A stretch of 64,000 nucleotides of DNA from Porphyridium purpureum (GCA_008690995.1 VRMN01000007.1:496001-560000), one strand, 5' to 3'; shown: positions 21,882-32,873, counted from the stretch's first letter. Numbers and translations: made by a program. The notes: generated by a model from the letters alone, not told the origin.

Positions 21882-22573
21882 TTGAGCTCGCTTCGAACAC
21901 GCCTCTGACCCTGCACGTTCCCGAGCTCCATAGGGACAGGTCCTTCCTGCGCTGCACGACCGAAAAATGGCGTCCTCACACTTGAATCACGCACGCCGCG
22001 GGTCGCATGAATGGCGTCGTCCACGACCACCGCCACCTGCGCAGCCTCCGCGAACGTACTCACTCCTCGCTTGTACACTTCCAAGCGGACCTCGGGCTTC
22101 AGACCCCTCACAAAGCGGTCCATCATTTCTGCGTCCGACAAGTCCGGAATCACAAGTGCCGCGTCCTGAAAAGCCGCCACGTACGCATGGGCCGGGCCTT
22201 TCTGCGAAAGACGCGTCAACTTGTCCCTTGCACGCCTGATCGAATCATGCGGCGTGAACCGAGCACTCACGAGGGCAGCAAAATCATTCCACGTCGTGGG
22301 GATCTCCTGCGGGTAGCGCTCGCAGTTCAGAACCCACCAATGAAGCGCCTCTCCCTCGAAGTAGTCTGATGCCAAGTCCACAGCACGCCTCTCTACAAGC
22401 AGACGTTTCTCCAAATCGTCCGGGTGGATGCTCTCCAACAGCCGGCCCAAGATCTTCTTTCTCGCCTGGAACAACCACGTCTTCACAACCAGAAGGTCAC
22501 GCTTCCCGTCGAACCTCATCAGACGGGCCTCCTTCGGGCCACGTGGTCCCAGCGTCTCCGAATCAATCTCCAT
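21767..22573 (-). CDS. gypsy Gag
   Basis: 268 residues. A retrotransposon Gag-type helical region (ALHWWVLNCER, then FAALVSARFTPHDS) is followed by a CCHC zinc knuckle CWNCGKPGHIARKC near residue 237. Its end overlaps the start of Pol by 115 bp in a different (-1) frame, the layout that gypsy elements usually express by ribosomal frameshifting. Confidence 0.92.
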   Translation of the reverse strand: MEIDSETLGPRGPKEARLMRFDGKRDLLVVKTWLFQARKKILGRLLESIHPDDLEKRLLVERRAVDLASDYFEGEALHWWVLNCERYPQEIPTTWNDFAALVSARFTPHDSIRRARDKLTRLSQKGPAHAYVAAFQDAALVIPDLSDAEMMDRFVRGLKPEVRLEVYKRGVSTFAEAAQVAVVVDDAIHATRGVRDSSVRTPFFGRAAQEGPVPMELGNVQGQRRVRSELKCWNCGKPGHIARKCPEARKTIQQLEGDSLESKNEELE

Positions 22574-23136
22574 GCTTTCTGGACTAAAGCACGCTCAACG
22601 ATCACGACAACAGGAACAGCAAGCCTCCGATGCTCACTTTCTCCAACAGCTGCGCGCAACACGAACGGGCTCGGTCGCCCTCACGGACACAAATCGACAC
22701 ACGAAGCGGTCCTCTCACGCACACACGCACAGTAATCTTCTCACGCACACAACAAAGCACACAGCAATCCTCCTCTGTTGCGCTGGATGGGGAGCGGCCC
22801 GGGCCTTTGCACTGGGGCGGGGATTATAGATGCGATCTTATATGGAGGTGTTCGGCGCCTACCTTCGCAAAGGTGGTCGTGCGACACTAGGATAAATCCT
22901 AGTGAAGGCTGACCGTTACGGCTCTTGCCTACTAATACGTGCTAAGGCAGAGAGCGAGTCCGCCGTCAAGGCCTAGGCCTATCGTACAGCCAAGACTGAG
23001 ACCCGCTTCCGCCCGTCGCACCCTCCGGATCGACTTACTCGAACCCCCTCACCCGCAGACTCTCCCACCCAGGCAACCCCAGAGAAACTCTAAGAGAACC
23101 TTAGAGCAACCCCAGGTAACCAGCGATGATACCAAA

Positions 23137-23433
23137 TGTTACCAATGCTGTGCCTTTATTCTCTCTCTGCGTCTTCTTACCTCTTCTGTCTCCGAGCAAG
23201 ACCTGACCGGCTAGTCCGGGCAGGCGCGTCGCCTTTTTATACCCTTACTTCCGCCAAGGACAGCAAGGCGCCAAGAGAAATGACAATGCAAACCATTGGC
23301 ATTTCTGCGCGCGTCTAGAAGGTTCTGGAACCTCTAGAAGCTTCTAGAAACGGTTAAACGGTCTACCGGTTAACGGCTTACCGGTTTCGGATTAACCGAA
23401 CCGTTCTAGGTCAGTGGGGTCGAACGGATAACA
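23137..23433 (-). repeat. 5' LTR of gypsy, likely promoter
   Basis: 297 bp, identical by eye to 17974-18270. The heat-shock elements fall at 23317-23331 and 23336-23350, upstream of the TATA box in the direction of transcription. Confidence 0.93.
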
Positions 23434-25395
23434 CGGCACGAATGTGCTGGAGCGAAAAATCGCAGAAATCAAAGAATGAATACGCAAATGCAAGTGAGCA
23501 GGATTAAGATGCAATGAGCATGTGGGCCGAAATAATGAACAATGAAGATCAAGCATAAGGTACAGCGTACAGTGAAAGGATGCGTATATCATAATTAGCG
23601 GTGCGAGCAGCTCGATAGCAAATGATCCTAGCCTACTAAGAAAACCAATATCCATCGCAAAATCACATGGAAATCTTGGGACGATATCCGGCTTTGTGCG
23701 CGAGACGACTCACAATAGTACGGTCAAACTTTGGAATATTTAAGGTATACACTGTTCACCATGCACCCGCTCTCATTTCTATGGGGCAGTTGGTAAAAAA
23801 TGGCTAAACTTTTATGTGGAAAGCCAACGATTACGGACATACAGTTCTGGTCAGAAATGAGAAACGAAGAATACTTGACGTGGAAAACAACGCGATGCAC
23901 AAGTCGTCAGGTTCAGGTTTATTTATGGTTTGAAACATTGGGAGCTTGGGCCAGCAAGGGCGACGCCAAAAGCACGCTTAATAGCACACGGTTGCAATTT
24001 GCGGTCGGTAGAAGGCGCTCAGCTATTTCTATCGAATGAGGAAATCCCATACGAAATACCGGCATCATTACAGGCTTTGCGAGTGACACTGAACTTCGCA
24101 TTTTCCCTTCGTCACGAAATTTGGACTTCGAACATTGATTACGCGTAATTGCATGCTCCCCTGTTAAGGCCGGCCGCGTGCATGAGATTCCCGCAACATA
24201 TAGTCCAGGTCGGACCCGCAAAAAATGCCCCAGCCGTGAGACTCAGAAAAGCTCTCTACGGTTTACCACGATCAGAAGGAGATTACAATCAATACGCCAG
24301 GGAGCAGCTGAAGCAATAAGGATGGACGCCGACCAGTGCGGATCGAAATTTGTATGTGATGAGATCACGGGACGGAACATACTTGCTCGCGTTGTATGTC
24401 GATGACGTCTTGCTTGCCGCTCCGCAGTTACATCAAACCAAACTGTAGAACAAATTGAAAGAAACTTTGACGATACAAGAAGGATTCTAAACGATTGACG
24501 ACAAAAGAGCAAGGTATATAGGCATGAGCTTCGTAAGCACAAATGATCAAATTGTCGTGAGCCTGTCAGAATACACAAAACATGCGGTCGAAGAATTCAA
24601 GCTTTTTGCGTAATACTCGCGAAAGTTTGAAGTGGGCGAATACTCCGTACCTTAACACGATGGACAAAACGAATCCGCGCCTCGATGAGGCCGGCGAATA
24701 CGAGGCAAAAGCTGCGAGATTTATTGGCATGCTCCTCTGATTGGAACGGACTGCGAGACCTGATGTGATGACGGCGGTGTCGCTTCCCTCGCGACACACG
24801 CACTCGCATCGAAATATGCAGACACAATGCTCACAAGAATAATAGAATACATTGACAGAAATACAACAGAAGGGTTGACCATCAAGAACCTGGGTAAGTG
24901 GAGAGTAATATGGGCGTATTCTGACGGAAACGACGCGGGCTGTTTATTCTCTTCGAAGTCAACAACAGGATATTGTTGTTTCCTTGAAGACGGCGATGGA
25001 AAAATAAGCGTTTTAGATTGGAACTCGTCGAAAGAAGGTGCATTGTTTGATTCGACCGCGGCATTAGAAATGTATGCACTCAGCACTACCATGAAATCGG
25101 CCGGCTCACCGATTTGCATGGTTTTAGATGAAGCCGGCAGACCTTTGCTAGTGACCGTATACTGTGACAAGGAAGCGACAATCTGAGACACTCAACACGG
25201 ATACTCACAGAAGCTGCGGAGACGTCCACAAAGTCGAAAGAATATCAATCTGTATCCTGTACGACATGTTCTTTAGAAAGGCGCTAGACCTCTTCTTCGA
25301 TTACGTTCACAAGTCGGAAAACATAGCAGATGTTTTCACTAAGCAGCTTGCTGCTGCGGAACTGACTAAGCATTGTTCGCAGCTTTGAGGGGCCG

Positions 25396-25810
25396 CTGCG
25401 ATACGATGCCCAAAAATGGCGAACAGAATGAGCCGCCGACAAAGCTCCGGCAAGTTTAAGTGCTGCTGGCTAATCGTCAGCAAGATTGAGCCCTCGACAA
25501 TCCGGACCTGATTAATGCGGTTTGAGAGACTAGCGGTATAAAACGAACAAAGACCTGGCGACTATCGCCCGGTACCCTTGTTTGTTTCTGGTTTTATGGT
25601 AAGGCTAGAGTAAAACGAGGTGCGGAAAGTACAAAAGGAAGAAGAAGATTCTTCCGCTCTGGCCAACGGAGTCTTTGGCCGCTCTCAGACGACTCTCGTC
25701 CAGATTCGTTCAAGATCGTGGCAGCATCGGCGGCAGCATCGGTATGAGCTTCCATTAACTGCAGTCCCGCATCCGAATCTTCGCAAATTCCTCAGAATGC
25801 ATTATCACAG
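25396..25810 (+). repeat. 3' LTR of the older copia
   Basis: About 415 bp, homologous to 16764-17159 and diverged from it. Preceded by a short purine-rich tract TTGAGGGG and followed by the GCTTC target duplication. Confidence 0.85.
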
Positions 25811-25815
25811 GCTTC

Positions 25816-26655
25816 GAATACGTCAAGAAGGTAGCTGATATTGTTGTGTGTAAAGACCGCGTTATTGTGCATGTATGTATTTACTCTGTGGAGTACTGGC
25901 GGGAGTCATACTGTTCTTGGGGTGTGGCGGGGGCTACATTAGGGACGTGGCGCGCACTGGAGTACATGTTGGAGGCCGTACCCCATTATCAGCTCGATTA
26001 CTATTGTCTTTTCTCCTGGTTTGCCCCCTATTCCCAAGAAGTTGCCAAACTTGTGTCTGTTGCTGGTTGCCCGTCTGAGAAACCAACAGCTATAAGGTGC
26101 TGGGTACACGCTCAATTTGGATGCACCACTTCTGAAATACGGCTCACTGCTTACGCCGTAGGTCAGCCTTGTGCGGCTCATTCCGTTCGCTACGCGTATG
26201 CACTCGCCTATATAAGAGTGCCTCGTGACAGAAATCTTCTCTGTTCCGCTCTTTTAGTCCTCTTTCCCCTTAAGGGGAGTCACAGTAAAAAGAAATATAT
26301 CGAGTTGGCAAAGAACAAGCATCTGGAGTCTACGATATGGAAACAGCTAAAGTGTCGGTGTTGTGAATCAAGGGTTGCGTGAGAAATGAGGAATGATTTC
26401 CCAGCTGGGCTCGGTCTGCACGGTTGAACTTAATCGACTGGTGCGAGGAACTCAATTCTACAACAATACACTTTTTTGTTCTGTACTCGTTATCAACTTC
26501 ACCATTTCGCTGAGCTACTCAAGCTAGCAATTCGTCGCTGACGAACATGTCCCTTTATTCCCTGTGTGCGAACGAGACCCGTTCATGCGTGCCTCCGTTG
26601 CGACATGAGCAGTAACCTCCCGCTTTGCTGGACACTCACTTGCCGGCCGTGACAC
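25816..26655. other. Intergenic, possible solo LTR
   Basis: A TATA-containing stretch (CGCCTATATAAGAG near 26210) lies between inverted ends TGTTGTG (25842) and ACAACA (26465). A 178-residue frame (25846-26382) shows no domain. I could not find a target duplication, so an LTR is only a suggestion. The TATA could instead serve the membrane-protein gene that follows. Confidence 0.35.
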
Positions 26656-28143
26656 ATGCAAGGAAACTTGCGTATTGCTTTCTTCAGCCTTGCTCTGGCC
26701 ACAAGGTCTGCAACTGGAGCCATACCTTGCACACTTCTTTTCAGTCACGACTCGCTGCAAATGCAGGTGATGACATATCCATTAGGCGAAGAGACTTGGA
26801 GAAACGGAAGTGAAGACGGAAGATGCTTGCTCGGCGCTGCCAGGGCGAGGGCGAGAGTGCACGATATGACGGGTACTCTGGGTCAGAAGAACGAGGAGAT
26901 TAAGGCCTCGCGCGGCATGGACGGTGGGAATTCAAAGAATGTCGGCTTGGCTGCTGCACAGGCGGATGTTGTGCCAGGCGATACAGATATCGCTGTTTCG
27001 GAGACCGATGACGACGACGAGTGTGCCAAAACTAACTTGGCAGACCCGGTCAACATAGCAGAGTCTCAATTTCGGCCGCACACATCACCCGTCGTGTCTA
27101 GGCGTTGCAGTGACACTTCACGTGCGTTCGGGGAGCCGTCTAAGCGCGGCGCGGAAAGAAGCAGTCACGGACTGCCCGCGACCTTCCCCGGTGTGACGCC
27201 GCATCCAGGGCCCTTGAGGATCTCTGTTGTTCAAGACGGCAGTCATCACAGCGCCAAGGGCGCGTTCAAGTCTGTGGAACTTGCGCTTTACGTGTGTCTC
27301 GGTGTTTTGCTGTTTGCGTTACTGGCCGTGATTGGGTTACTGTGGTGGCAGCACAAGGCATCAGAAATCCCGCTGCGCAATCTTCGCAGTTACGTGAATA
27401 CAGATTTAGCGTCTAAACCTGTGAAGAAAATTGGCTCGTTGCTCGTGGACGAGTTCGATATCTACGCACAGTCTGTGTGTGTGGAAGGGAAAGACGCCGA
27501 TGCGTTACGCCGCGGGCTGCGTGCCAACCTCAGAATTCCGGAAAGCGCGAAGGAGGAGATTATCAAGCGCGCTGTCGTGGACAAGGCAAGCTCGACGAGT
27601 TCCTTGCAGGACACGAAGGTGTCTATTGATAAACAAGGCTATGCGCATTCATTCATGGTCTTTTGGAGCACGCAGTATGTGGGATCGTCGCCGCTGTTTG
27701 CATCCGCTTACTATGCCTGTGTCATGACCGCGGGCGCTATGCTGAACATTGCGGAGGATGTAGCGGGCTTCGAGGAGAGCAAGGAAGAGATCGTTCTAGG
27801 TCACGAGCCATGCCATCGTGGCTACTTGTGGTGCGCGCGATGTCCAATCAAGCACGAGCGGATCACAAGGACCCCCATTTTCAAGCGTAGCAAGCTTACG
27901 CTGGACGCGCAGGTAGAGCTGCACAATTTCATGGAAGCCTCCGCGTTCAAGAGCGCGCTCGCGTTGGTCGGCACGCAGGGATATTTGCAAGCAAGTTTAG
28001 AAAAGGAAAAGCCGAGCTCGTGGGGTTCACCAGCGGCGCCTTGGAAGCGTCCAAATGAGAATGTCTTCCTGGGACCCGACTCGCCAGATGACGCTAGTCT
28101 ATTTGCGCGGGCACGACCGGAACCAGCCCAAAAAGACCTTTGA
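26656..28143 (+). CDS. Predicted single-pass membrane protein, function unknown
   Basis: 495 residues, no recognised family. A polar, low-complexity N-terminal half (acidic patch SETDDDDE near 116) is followed by one strong membrane span at about 208-231 (ALYVCLGVLLFALLAVIGLL), then a WWQHK basic stop and a folded-looking C-terminal domain of ~260 residues. The C-terminal domain contains a Cys/His cluster (HEPCHRGYLWCARCPIKH, ~377-394) that could bind metal. The start is uncertain: Met39 or Met71 would also serve, and residues 1-38 look less typical. Convergent with the coiled-coil gene at 28510. The single span and long uninterrupted frame support a real gene. Topology is an inference. Confidence 0.7.
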   Translation: MQGNLRIAFFSLALATRSATGAIPCTLLFSHDSLQMQVMTYPLGEETWRNGSEDGRCLLGAARARARVHDMTGTLGQKNEEIKASRGMDGGNSKNVGLAAAQADVVPGDTDIAVSETDDDDECAKTNLADPVNIAESQFRPHTSPVVSRRCSDTSRAFGEPSKRGAERSSHGLPATFPGVTPHPGPLRISVVQDGSHHSAKGAFKSVELALYVCLGVLLFALLAVIGLLWWQHKASEIPLRNLRSYVNTDLASKPVKKIGSLLVDEFDIYAQSVCVEGKDADALRRGLRANLRIPESAKEEIIKRAVVDKASSTSSLQDTKVSIDKQGYAHSFMVFWSTQYVGSSPLFASAYYACVMTAGAMLNIAEDVAGFEESKEEIVLGHEPCHRGYLWCARCPIKHERITRTPIFKRSKLTLDAQVELHNFMEASAFKSALALVGTQGYLQASLEKEKPSSWGSPAAPWKRPNENVFLGPDSPDDASLFARARPEPAQKDL

Positions 28144-28509
28144 GCCCGGTATTTGCACGAAAATCAAGTCGGCGAAGACGAGGATATTCTCGCTGGACCC
28201 TGAGGCAGTATAAAGTCAGTGCGCAGTTCCGTTTATGAGATGAATCCAACAACGAATGAAGCTCGATTTCAATTTCGCTCTGTTTTATTTCTTGCGTCTC
28301 GGCTCGAGGAAAAATAGCTGTGCATTCAAAACCTCTGCCTTTTGGACTCAATATACTTCAACTAGCAAAAACTTATATCGGATCAATGTGACGCACGCCT
28401 TGCAAATACTCCACTACTCCAAGCTCAAGTAGCGAACAAACCCCTCACTGCCTCACTTGGTGTTGAAAGATTGGTACCGAAGCGTGCCGCGGAGCCACCT
28501 TTATGTGTC
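28144..28509. other. Convergent 3' region
   Basis: 366 bp between the stop of the membrane-protein gene and the stop of the minus-strand coiled-coil gene. It must hold both 3' ends. Nothing else seen. Confidence 0.5.
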
Positions 28510-30291
28510 TCAATAATATGAGTTTGCATGGTTGTTTCTGTTGCGCGACGCAGTGCTCCGATTTTCAGTGAATTGTACATCGCGGTGGTAGTCCTCTGCG
28601 GTCGCATCCTCGTAAACAGGGTTAACGTGCTCCTCCGTCTTCGCCCTCGTTTCTTCCCGTTCCCTGGCGGCGCGAGCCTGTTCTTCTTCAACTTTCTCCA
28701 AATTGATAGCGTCCCGCAACTCTAGCCCAGCAGTTCTTATATCTGCATTTATGATTCTGCTTGCCTCGTTCAGCTTTTCTCGGTGCGTTCGCACAGCTTC
28801 CAGCTCGAGCTCCTCTCTTGCACGGTCCTGCCCCAATTCCTGAAGCTTCTGCTCCGCTTCCGCAATCTTTCCTTTCGAATCCTCAATCGCGTCAACCAAA
28901 GTATCTTGCTTTGTTCGTTCCTCCTCCAGGCTGGTTTCTGCTTTCTTCAAACTGCTCGCTAATGTATCATTCTCTGCCTCGAGCACTCGAGATGTTTCCT
29001 CGGCTTCAAGCATCCAGCGGTTCAATTTTTCCCGCTCAGCGCGAATGATTTCTTGTTCCCGCGGAATGAGCTGCCCCTCTAGGAGCTGCTGCCGCTGATA
29101 TTTTGCTGAAAACGCCGCTTCGTTTTGTTTGATTCTCTCCTCGGCCTGGACATACATCTCCTCTTGCTCCACCAGTTCTTTCTCCTGTAATACAAGCTCC
29201 GCATTGTGCGATTCTATGTCGACTTCAAGGCTTCCAACGGCAAGCTCCGCGTCATCGATCTGACTTTCGAGGTTCTCGAGTTGCTGCTCTGTTTCCCTCG
29301 ACGTAACCTCTGCTGCGCTGAAGCGCGTCTCCAGACCGCGCACTTTTTCTTCATGGGCTCCGATGGTTCCGAAGGCGCGTCGAAAAAAGCCAAAGAACCC
29401 TTTCTTCTTCTGTTCTAGCGTGTTCTTCGCCTGCTCAAGCTGTGCACGAGTCGCCGTAGCAGCCCGCCTGTCGCGCTCGAGTCTGGCGACCAGCTGCTGA
29501 CGTCTATTATGCAGCCTCGCCAATTTTCTCTTTGCGAGTTCGGTCTGCCTTTCGAGCTTTTTGATCTGCATCCTTTCGTGCAAAATACCCCTGCGCGAGC
29601 TGCGGATGACTTCCTTAAGTTCCTTTTTGTCAGCTTCCAACTGATCGCCTGCGATACGCAGTCTTTCCACATCGTCCGTGATGGTGGCAAGCTGCTTCTC
29701 CAATTGGACCAGGGTCGCGCCATCTTTGGCAGGATCATCCAGCCCGCTTAGTTTTGCCCGGATGCCCTCAATCTCCATCCCCTTCGCTCTCTGCAATCTC
29801 GCGTTCTCGTCGAGCTTATCCTCCAATGCTTTAGTTTCGGAATCGAGCCGCGCGATCTCTGCATCACAGGCTCTCAGCTCATCCTGGAGCTCCTTCAGCT
29901 TTTCTTCTTTGTCTTTTGCATTCTTCTCCTCGGCGGCAATCTGCTTCTGAAGCTTTTTGACCTGGCGTTGCAGCTCACCCTGCCGTTCTGTGACAACATT
30001 CAGCTCTTCTTGTGTCTTTCTTGCATCTTCCGTCATTTCTTTGAGTTTTCTCTCGATCACTCTACGCCTTTTCGAAGCATGTCCCGGGGCGGGGGCCGCC
30101 TGTCCGGGAGCTGTCCTTCCGGGGGCCGCCTGTCCGGGAGCTGCCCTTCCGGGGGCCGCCTGTCCGGGAGCTGCTTTTCCGGGAGCCGCCTGTCTGGGAT
30201 CCGCCCGTCCGTCCTGTTCTCCCATCTGGGGAGTAGCCTTGTCAAAAAGCCCGGTTCGAGGCATGCCTACGTAAGCCGCCTTACCAGGCAA
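28510..30291 (-). CDS. Long coiled-coil protein with AAPGQ/AAPGR repeat (paralogue A)
   Basis: 593 residues. Residues ~34-68 are a pentapeptide array of AAPGK, AAPGQ, AAPGR and one TAPGQ, followed by a basic patch KRRR (74-77). Heptad-rich coiled coil covers about 78-295 and 315-560. It is interrupted by a short aromatic/basic break KKKGFFGFFRRAFG (295-308) that looks membrane-active or hinge-like. The C-terminus is non-coiled and contains an NPxY motif (HVNPVYED). The layout of coil, hydrophobic break, coil and a C-terminal asparagine-proline segment is shared with the gene at 35460-36902. Structural or tethering role inferred, no family assigned. Confidence 0.85.
   Translation of the reverse strand: MPGKAAYVGMPRTGLFDKATPQMGEQDGRADPRQAAPGKAAPGQAAPGRAAPGQAAPGRTAPGQAAPAPGHASKRRRVIERKLKEMTEDARKTQEELNVVTERQGELQRQVKKLQKQIAAEEKNAKDKEEKLKELQDELRACDAEIARLDSETKALEDKLDENARLQRAKGMEIEGIRAKLSGLDDPAKDGATLVQLEKQLATITDDVERLRIAGDQLEADKKELKEVIRSSRRGILHERMQIKKLERQTELAKRKLARLHNRRQQLVARLERDRRAATATRAQLEQAKNTLEQKKKGFFGFFRRAFGTIGAHEEKVRGLETRFSAAEVTSRETEQQLENLESQIDDAELAVGSLEVDIESHNAELVLQEKELVEQEEMYVQAEERIKQNEAAFSAKYQRQQLLEGQLIPREQEIIRAEREKLNRWMLEAEETSRVLEAENDTLASSLKKAETSLEEERTKQDTLVDAIEDSKGKIAEAEQKLQELGQDRAREELELEAVRTHREKLNEASRIINADIRTAGLELRDAINLEKVEEEQARAAREREETRAKTEEHVNPVYEDATAEDYHRDVQFTENRSTASRNRNNHANSYY
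30080..30195 (-). repeat. 30-bp tandem repeat coding AAPGQ/AAPGR
   Basis: About 3.5 copies of a GC-rich ~30-bp unit inside the coiled-coil gene. The copies differ at few positions, so the array is probably young and length-variable. Confidence 0.8.
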
Positions 30292-31557
30292 TACCGCACA
30301 ATCTTTTCAGTCTCACCCAGAAGAACACAAAAGCACACCAAATATGGACCAGCGAGAGAGATTCTCCTCTCAATTTTCCCACACTTCCTTTTGCCGCTTC
30401 CCTCTGTGACACCCTCGTCCTTCTGTTCCTCTGTACCCGAGATTGCAAACGTCGCCTTTTATGCTGCCTTGAAGCCTCGCGGTCGTTTTCTCTTCGAATA
30501 TTCCATTGCACATGACTTTCCCAGCGAAAGCGATTACTGTTTCTGAGCAAAACAGGTGGTTTTCACGAGGAGTCTGACACTTTTTCTCGTTTTTGGTCGC
30601 ACGCGCATTCATTTTCTCTCCTTTTTCTTTGATGGGACCATTTCCCTTGGGAATACATTCGCGAGTGGGTGGCATGGTTGGAGGGTTCCACTGTTCTCTG
30701 GAAGTTTGATCTGGATGGGGTCCAAGATCGAGAGCACTGCACTTGTGCTTCTGACAGATAAGAAGAATAAGTTTCTGGATCGCCGCATATTTCGTGCCGT
30801 CCGCCAAGAGAGAATCCGCTGAGTCCCGCAGCGATCTGTGGTTTGAGCGCCACAGCATCGGTTTAATTCCATCCCGCGCGTTAGCCGACTCATGCTGACA
30901 CTTCTAGTGGATGCCACATTCACTGCGCGCATGGCATAGGGATGAACCCAGTGCGGAGCCTCATGGTCTGTGCGAAAATCATTTGCTCGCCGAAATGGTG
31001 ACGCAAGACGAAAGCGATGACACAACGCCATTTAGCGACCGTGATGCAGGTGTCAAAAGGTTTTGGGAAGGAACTAGCGCAGATCACGGTGCCTAGCCCT
31101 GTCCAGGGCGACCGCGTCTGCCATTTCGTCGCTTCGGTTGGTGTTTTCTCCCCTTCTTGCGCTCGACGCCACAGAGGATTCTCACAGAATACTGGACGCC
31201 TCGAGCTCTTCTGCGGCTGCGGAAGGAGCGGTGCACTTTTCCACACGTCGGCCACGAGCCTCGCTGAGCCGATCTGACTCGCCTGGCCGCTTGAACGCAA
31301 CGCTGTTCATGTCTTGCTAAACATTTTCCCAAGCAATCTGCCCGATCTCTTTACGGCACGATTCCCGCTTCCCGTACAGAGCGTGAGCAACAGCCGAGCG
31401 AGCTTGGGTGGCACTGCCGACCGGCACAACGTCAACTTTGCAGACAGGAAACAAGTTGAGGGAGCTTTATGTGTAAAGTGCAGGTCTAGCTGGACCAATT
31501 TCGACAGACTAATAGAAAGCACAAGCCGGCGCTTGCCTCACATGCTCCGCCGCACGT
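30292..31557. other. Intergenic, no gene seen
   Basis: 1.27 kb between the 5' end of coiled-coil gene A and the 3' end of the light-harvesting-like gene. Overlapping short frames on both strands carry no recognisable domain. Confidence 0.45.
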
Positions 31558-32205
31558 CTAGTAGAGCACGTTGCCAAACATCTGGTTGGTCAGATCAAGA
31601 ATGCTGGTGCCCGAGCTGACCGACGCAAACACGATGACAATCAGACCAAGCATGGCCAGGCGGCCGTTCCAGAGCTCTGCCTCCTTTGTCAGGCCCAGCT
31701 TGAATGATGGGATGAGTCCCGCTGGCGCCTCGTCCGACTCGCCCTCGTCGAGCAGCAGCTTGTCCTGGAAGGAGAACGGCGCGATGGTGGCGGCCACCGA
31801 CACGAGCAGGAGGTGCACGTTGGCGATGAGGACCACCGCGCGCTCCCTTGGGATCGGCTCGTACCCGCCGAGCTGCGCGAGCGGGCCCCAGACGCTGGGC
31901 TCCAGAATACCCGAGGGCAGCATGCCGTGTCCCTTCATGTACGCGGTGATCCAGATGATGAGCCAGCCCGCCATGGCGTGCCTTCCGTTCCAGCGCTCAC
32001 TCTTGACAGTCACGCCCCAACCCTTCTTTGCAAACTGGGGAAAGTCGCTCTTAAAGTCGCTCATGGCCTTCTCAAACACGCCCATGCGCAACGAGGCGCG
32101 CTTGGCCGGCACGCTCACCGCGCGCGCAGCCAGCTTGCTCGCCGCACCCACCGGGCGCACACCCGCGCCCGACACTCCTCCAGCCGTCGACACAAACCCG
32201 TACAT
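31558..32205 (-). CDS. Light-harvesting-like protein, RedCAP type, plastid
   Basis: 215 residues. Residues 1-~40 look like a red-algal plastid transit peptide (MYGFV start, basic and small residues, likely processed near SLRM|G). The mature part has three membrane helices. Helices 1 and 3 carry the chlorophyll-binding signatures ERWNGRHAM (70-78) and ELWNGRLAM (177-185). Helix 2 lies at ~122-144. The N-G-R-H/L-A-M form, the spacing, and the long loop between helices 2 and 3 fit the red-lineage RedCAP branch of the LHC superfamily better than Lhcr antenna proteins. The choice of branch is an inference. Thylakoid protein of photosystem light harvesting. Confidence 0.88.
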   Translation of the reverse strand: MYGFVSTAGGVSGAGVRPVGAASKLAARAVSVPAKRASLRMGVFEKAMSDFKSDFPQFAKKGWGVTVKSERWNGRHAMAGWLIIWITAYMKGHGMLPSGILEPSVWGPLAQLGGYEPIPRERAVVLIANVHLLLVSVAATIAPFSFQDKLLLDEGESDEAPAGLIPSFKLGLTKEAELWNGRLAMLGLIVIVFASVSSGTSILDLTNQMFGNVLY

Positions 32206-32871
32206 CCTGCCTCTACCTCCTTCCTCCTTCTCTCACCTTCCTCCCTCTCTCTATACACGCAACCCACACCGCTCTCACTATCTTATCACCTTCCTCTCTT
32301 CCTATGCCTTCTCTGGCACTTTGTATCCTCCCTGTTCTGTTGCCTCTAATACCCGCACCCCACAATAACACCCACGCACAGACCCCTCACCTCTGCTCCC
32401 ACCTCCCTCCTCCCACCGCTTATCTCCGAGCTCCAACCCAAGTGGATTTTTTCGCCTCCCGCTCCCGCATCCGTTGCAAAATCACTGCCACACTGAACAC
32501 CCACTGAACACCCACTGAACATCCACCCAGTTCGTGCTGTGTCCCACGCCACCGATCGAGCACGCTTCTACGCAATCACCCACTTTTACCTATCAATCCC
32601 TCCATGACTCTCTCTCTGTCGCATTGCCCCTTCTGCCTTCCCTCCCACGATACTACTACTACTACTAATAATAATAATGCACCTATTCTTCTCTCTCATT
32701 CTACTAAAACACCAGCACGTTACGATGGGGTTCGAGTGAATGATGGGGGTTTTTTGTGAGCAGCTGCTAGGGTCTGTGGCGACTTGTTCTGAGGGGATGG
32801 GGGTGTTTTTTGTATGGTGGGTGAGCCGTGGTGCTTTTGAGGGGTGTGCGCCTCTCTCCGAGATGCGCGCT

Positions 32872-32873
<2 letters not shown>

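Larger units (their letters stand above)
17974..23433 (-). mobile_element. Ty3/gypsy LTR retrotransposon, looks whole, nested in copia
   Basis: 5.46 kb with 297-bp LTRs (17974-18270 and 23137-23433) that look identical by eye, TGTT...AACA ends and target duplication CGGCA (17969-17973, 23434-23438). On the minus strand the order is LTR, primer site beginning TGGTATCA, gag, pol, purine tract AGAGGGGGGAGA, LTR. RT and RNase H precede integrase, which defines gypsy. It looks whole, and the identical LTRs mean a recent insertion. Confidence 0.95.
16764..25810 (+). mobile_element. Older copia element (broken), interrupted by a gypsy element
   Basis: LTRs at 16764-17159 and 25396-25810 share the ends CTGTGATA/TATCACAG (the 3' copy varies) and are flanked by the 5-bp duplication GCTTC (16759-16763, 25811-25815). 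The two LTRs have clearly diverged, including a length difference, so this insertion is older than its gypsy guest. A primer-binding site of the half-tRNA-Met type (GGTTATGAG) follows the 5' LTR. Pol traces lie right of the gypsy: RT KALYGLPRS near 24250, ALYVDDVLLA near 24390, RNase H AYSDGNDAG near 24915, and NIADVFTKQL near 25320. It is broken, with many breaks besides the insertion. Confidence 0.9.

Noticed and set aside
25846-26382. 178-residue plus frame after the older copia
   Set aside because: Contains a TATA box and LTR-like features, with no protein signature.
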